From positions 2,192,850-2,256,849 of the forward strand of contig NZ_JACBZA010000001.1 of NCBI RefSeq assembly GCF_013408535.1: DNA of 64,000 nt. The letters run 5' to 3'. Origin of the DNA: Actinopolymorpha cephalotaxi (lineage in GTDB: Bacteria; Actinomycetota; Actinomycetes; Propionibacteriales; Actinopolymorphaceae). Each line of letters starts with the position of its first letter. The stretch's first letter is position 1. The translations under genes and the position numbers were made by a program. Shown in pieces: positions 62,613-64,000 of the stretch. The notes under the pieces are model-generated. The model was not told where the DNA came from, did no database searches, and was given only the letters and a program-made list of their open reading frames with translations.

Positions 62613-64000
62613 GTGCCCCTTCGCCGGCTTCGCCTCGCCGCGGCGGACGGAGCCGACGTACGAGCCGGTTTTGTGCGGATCCGTACCGAACTCGACCTCC
62701 CCGACGGCTTTCCCGAGGCCGTCGGCGCCGACGCCCGGGAGGCCGCGGCGACCACCTTCCCGGCCGGAGCCGGACGCGCCGACCGCACCGACCTGCCGTT
62801 CGTGACCATCGACCCGGCCGACTCCCGCGACCTCGACCAGGCCGTCCATCTGGAACGCCGGCAGGCAGGCGGCTACCGCGTCCACTACGCGATCGCCGAC
62901 GTGGCGGCGTTCGTCGTACCCGACGGCGCCGTGGACCGGGAGGCCCACCGGCGCGGCGTCACGCTCTACGCACCGGACCGGCGGATCCCGTTGCATCCAG
63001 AGGTGCTCTGCGAGGACGCCGCGAGCCTGTTGCCGGGCGTGGACCGCCCGGCGCTGCTGTGGACGATGGACCTCGACGCCGATGGGGAGGGCGTCGGCGT
63101 CGACGTACGCCGGGCGATGATCCGCAGCCGCGCCAAGCTCTCCTACGTCGGGGTGCAACGTGCGCTTGACGACGGTCGGGCCGACGAGCAGGCGCGGCTG
63201 CTGCGCGAGGTCGGCCGGCTGCGCGAGGAACGCGAACACGACCGCGGCGGCGTCGACCTGCCCAGCCCCGACCGCGAGGTGGCCCAGGACGGGTCGGGCT
63301 GGACGCTCGTCCTGCGCGCGCCGCTGCCGGTGGAGCGCTGGAACGCCCAGATGTCGCTGATGTGCGGCATGGCCGCCGCCCACCTGATGCTGTCCGGCGG
63401 GATCGGCGTCCTGCGGACGCTGCCGCCGGCCGACCCGCGTGACCTGGCCCGGCTGCGGCGCTCGGCGCGGGCGCTCGCCGTGCCCTGGCCGGAGGAGACG
63501 TCGTACGCCGACTTCATCCGTACGCTCGACCCCTACCAGCCCTCCCACGCCGCGCTGCTGGCGTCGTCCACGGTGACCCTGCGCGGCGCCGGCTACACGG
63601 CGTTCGAGGGCGGGGCTCCCGAGCAGCCGCTGCACGCCGCGCTGGCCTCGCCGTACGCCCACGTCACCGCCCCGCTGCGCCGGCTGGTCGACAGGTACGC
63701 CGCGGAGGTGTGCGTCTCCCTGTGCGCGGAGCGGGAGGTGCCCGCGTGGGTCCGGGCCGGACTGCCCGTGGTGCCGAAGCAGATGGAGGCGGCCGACCGG
63801 AGGGCCCACCAGTACGAACGCGCGCTCGTGGACCTGGTGGAGGCGGCCCTGCTGCAGAACCACGTCGGCGCCGCGTTCACCGGCGTGATCACCGAGGTGG
63901 ACGAGCGTGCGGCCAAGGGCACGGTCCAACTGCGCGACCCGGCGGTGGAGGCGAGGGTGACGGGGGAGCGGCTCCCGCTGGGCGAGGTGGTCCGGCTGCG
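62613..64000 (+). CDS. RNB-domain exoribonuclease (5' part, cut by the window end)
   Basis: 462 residues are visible. The RNB domain begins near residue 65 with DLPFVTIDPADSRDLDQAV, where the Asp residues hold Mg2+ for 3'-5' exoribonuclease activity, and continues through GYRVHYAIADVAAFVVPDGA and SPYAHVTAPLRRLVDRY. The N terminus has no clear cold-shock OB domains, which fits the short actinobacterial RNB proteins rather than RNase R of E. coli. The GTG at 62613 gives the family-typical PLRRLRL head; a TTG six bases upstream is possible. Divergent from the permease gene with 181 bases between. Confidence 0.9.
   Translation, partial: MPLRRLRLAAADGADVRAGFVRIRTELDLPDGFPEAVGADAREAAATTFPAGAGRADRTDLPFVTIDPADSRDLDQAVHLERRQAGGYRVHYAIADVAAFVVPDGAVDREAHRRGVTLYAPDRRIPLHPEVLCEDAASLLPGVDRPALLWTMDLDADGEGVGVDVRRAMIRSRAKLSYVGVQRALDDGRADEQARLLREVGRLREEREHDRGGVDLPSPDREVAQDGSGWTLVLRAPLPVERWNAQMSLMCGMAAAHLMLSGGIGVLRTLPPADPRDLARLRRSARALAVPWPEETSYADFIRTLDPYQPSHAALLASSTVTLRGAGYTAFEGGAPEQPLHAALASPYAHVTAPLRRLVDRYAAEVCVSLCAEREVPAWVRAGLPVVPKQMEAADRRAHQYERALVDLVEAALLQNHVGAAFTGVITEVDERAAKGTVQLRDPAVEARVTGERLPLGEVVRL

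Overview
The window reads as one contiguous chromosomal stretch of a very high-GC actinobacterium. Codon third positions are strongly G/C, GTG starts are common, and several families are actinobacterial (DUF3145, DUF3052, a fused RNase HI/CobC phosphatase behind Nif3 and a zinc-ribbon protein, a FasR-fabD-fabH-acpP-fabF-accD block). The mix of soil-type sugar-acid genes suggests a Propionibacteriales-like soil organism (Kribbella/Actinopolymorpha/Nocardioides range); that placement is inference. No IS element, phage, CRISPR array or integration site was seen. One gene (29005-29681) is frameshifted.

Layout. 1-3061: a protein tail, a methyltransferase, and a minus-strand crcB-DUF190-crcB-NUDIX operon headed by a fluoride-riboswitch-like element (2908-2965). 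3074-14487: a secreted protein, an MFS exporter, a repeat-tailed lytic transglycosylase, a kinase-like membrane protein lacking the catalytic lysine, a MoxR-DUF58-VWA operon, DUF72 and DUF3145. 14537-14756: a candidate structured RNA whose -10 context matches that of the tRNA gene in this window. 14870-28950: a glycosidase and TetR pair, glycolate oxidase glcDEF with an MFS transporter divergent from malate synthase (glycolate to glyoxylate to malate), then a PhyH dioxygenase, an SDR and a mandelate-racemase-type dehydratase, and a phosphoesterase lipoprotein. 29769-36342: the type II fatty-acid synthesis operon with its PucR-type regulator; its FabD carries an extra biotinyl/lipoyl-like C-terminal domain. 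36583-43136: a PHP protein, pyruvate dehydrogenase E1 (aceE), YjbQ, DUF3052, peroxiredoxin, tRNA-Val(TAC) and a VOC protein.

46248-56975 is the most interesting part. It is a divergent sugar-acid locus around a LacI regulator and its palindromic operators. The minus arm is lacI, a TIM-barrel epimerase, uxaC and a uxuB-like dehydrogenase. The plus arm is an epimerase, a Gfo/Idh/MocA oxidoreductase, a second epimerase, a LarA-type nickel-pincer enzyme with all its key residues, and a CE15-type glucuronoyl esterase without a signal peptide. The set suggests catabolism of glucuronate esters or glucuronides with an undescribed hydroxy-acid epimerisation step. 56991-64000 holds nif3, a zinc-ribbon protein with a possible CTG start, RNase HI/CobC, a small coiled-coil protein, a His-rich universal stress protein, an SLC13/ArsB-type permease and the 5' part of an RNB exoribonuclease.

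Two window-wide habits stand out. Six genes have a TANNNT -10 box beginning exactly 12 nt upstream of the start codon, the geometry of leaderless mRNAs. Short tandem repeats of 9-15 bp recur at gene ends and linkers, twice copying the stop codon itself.
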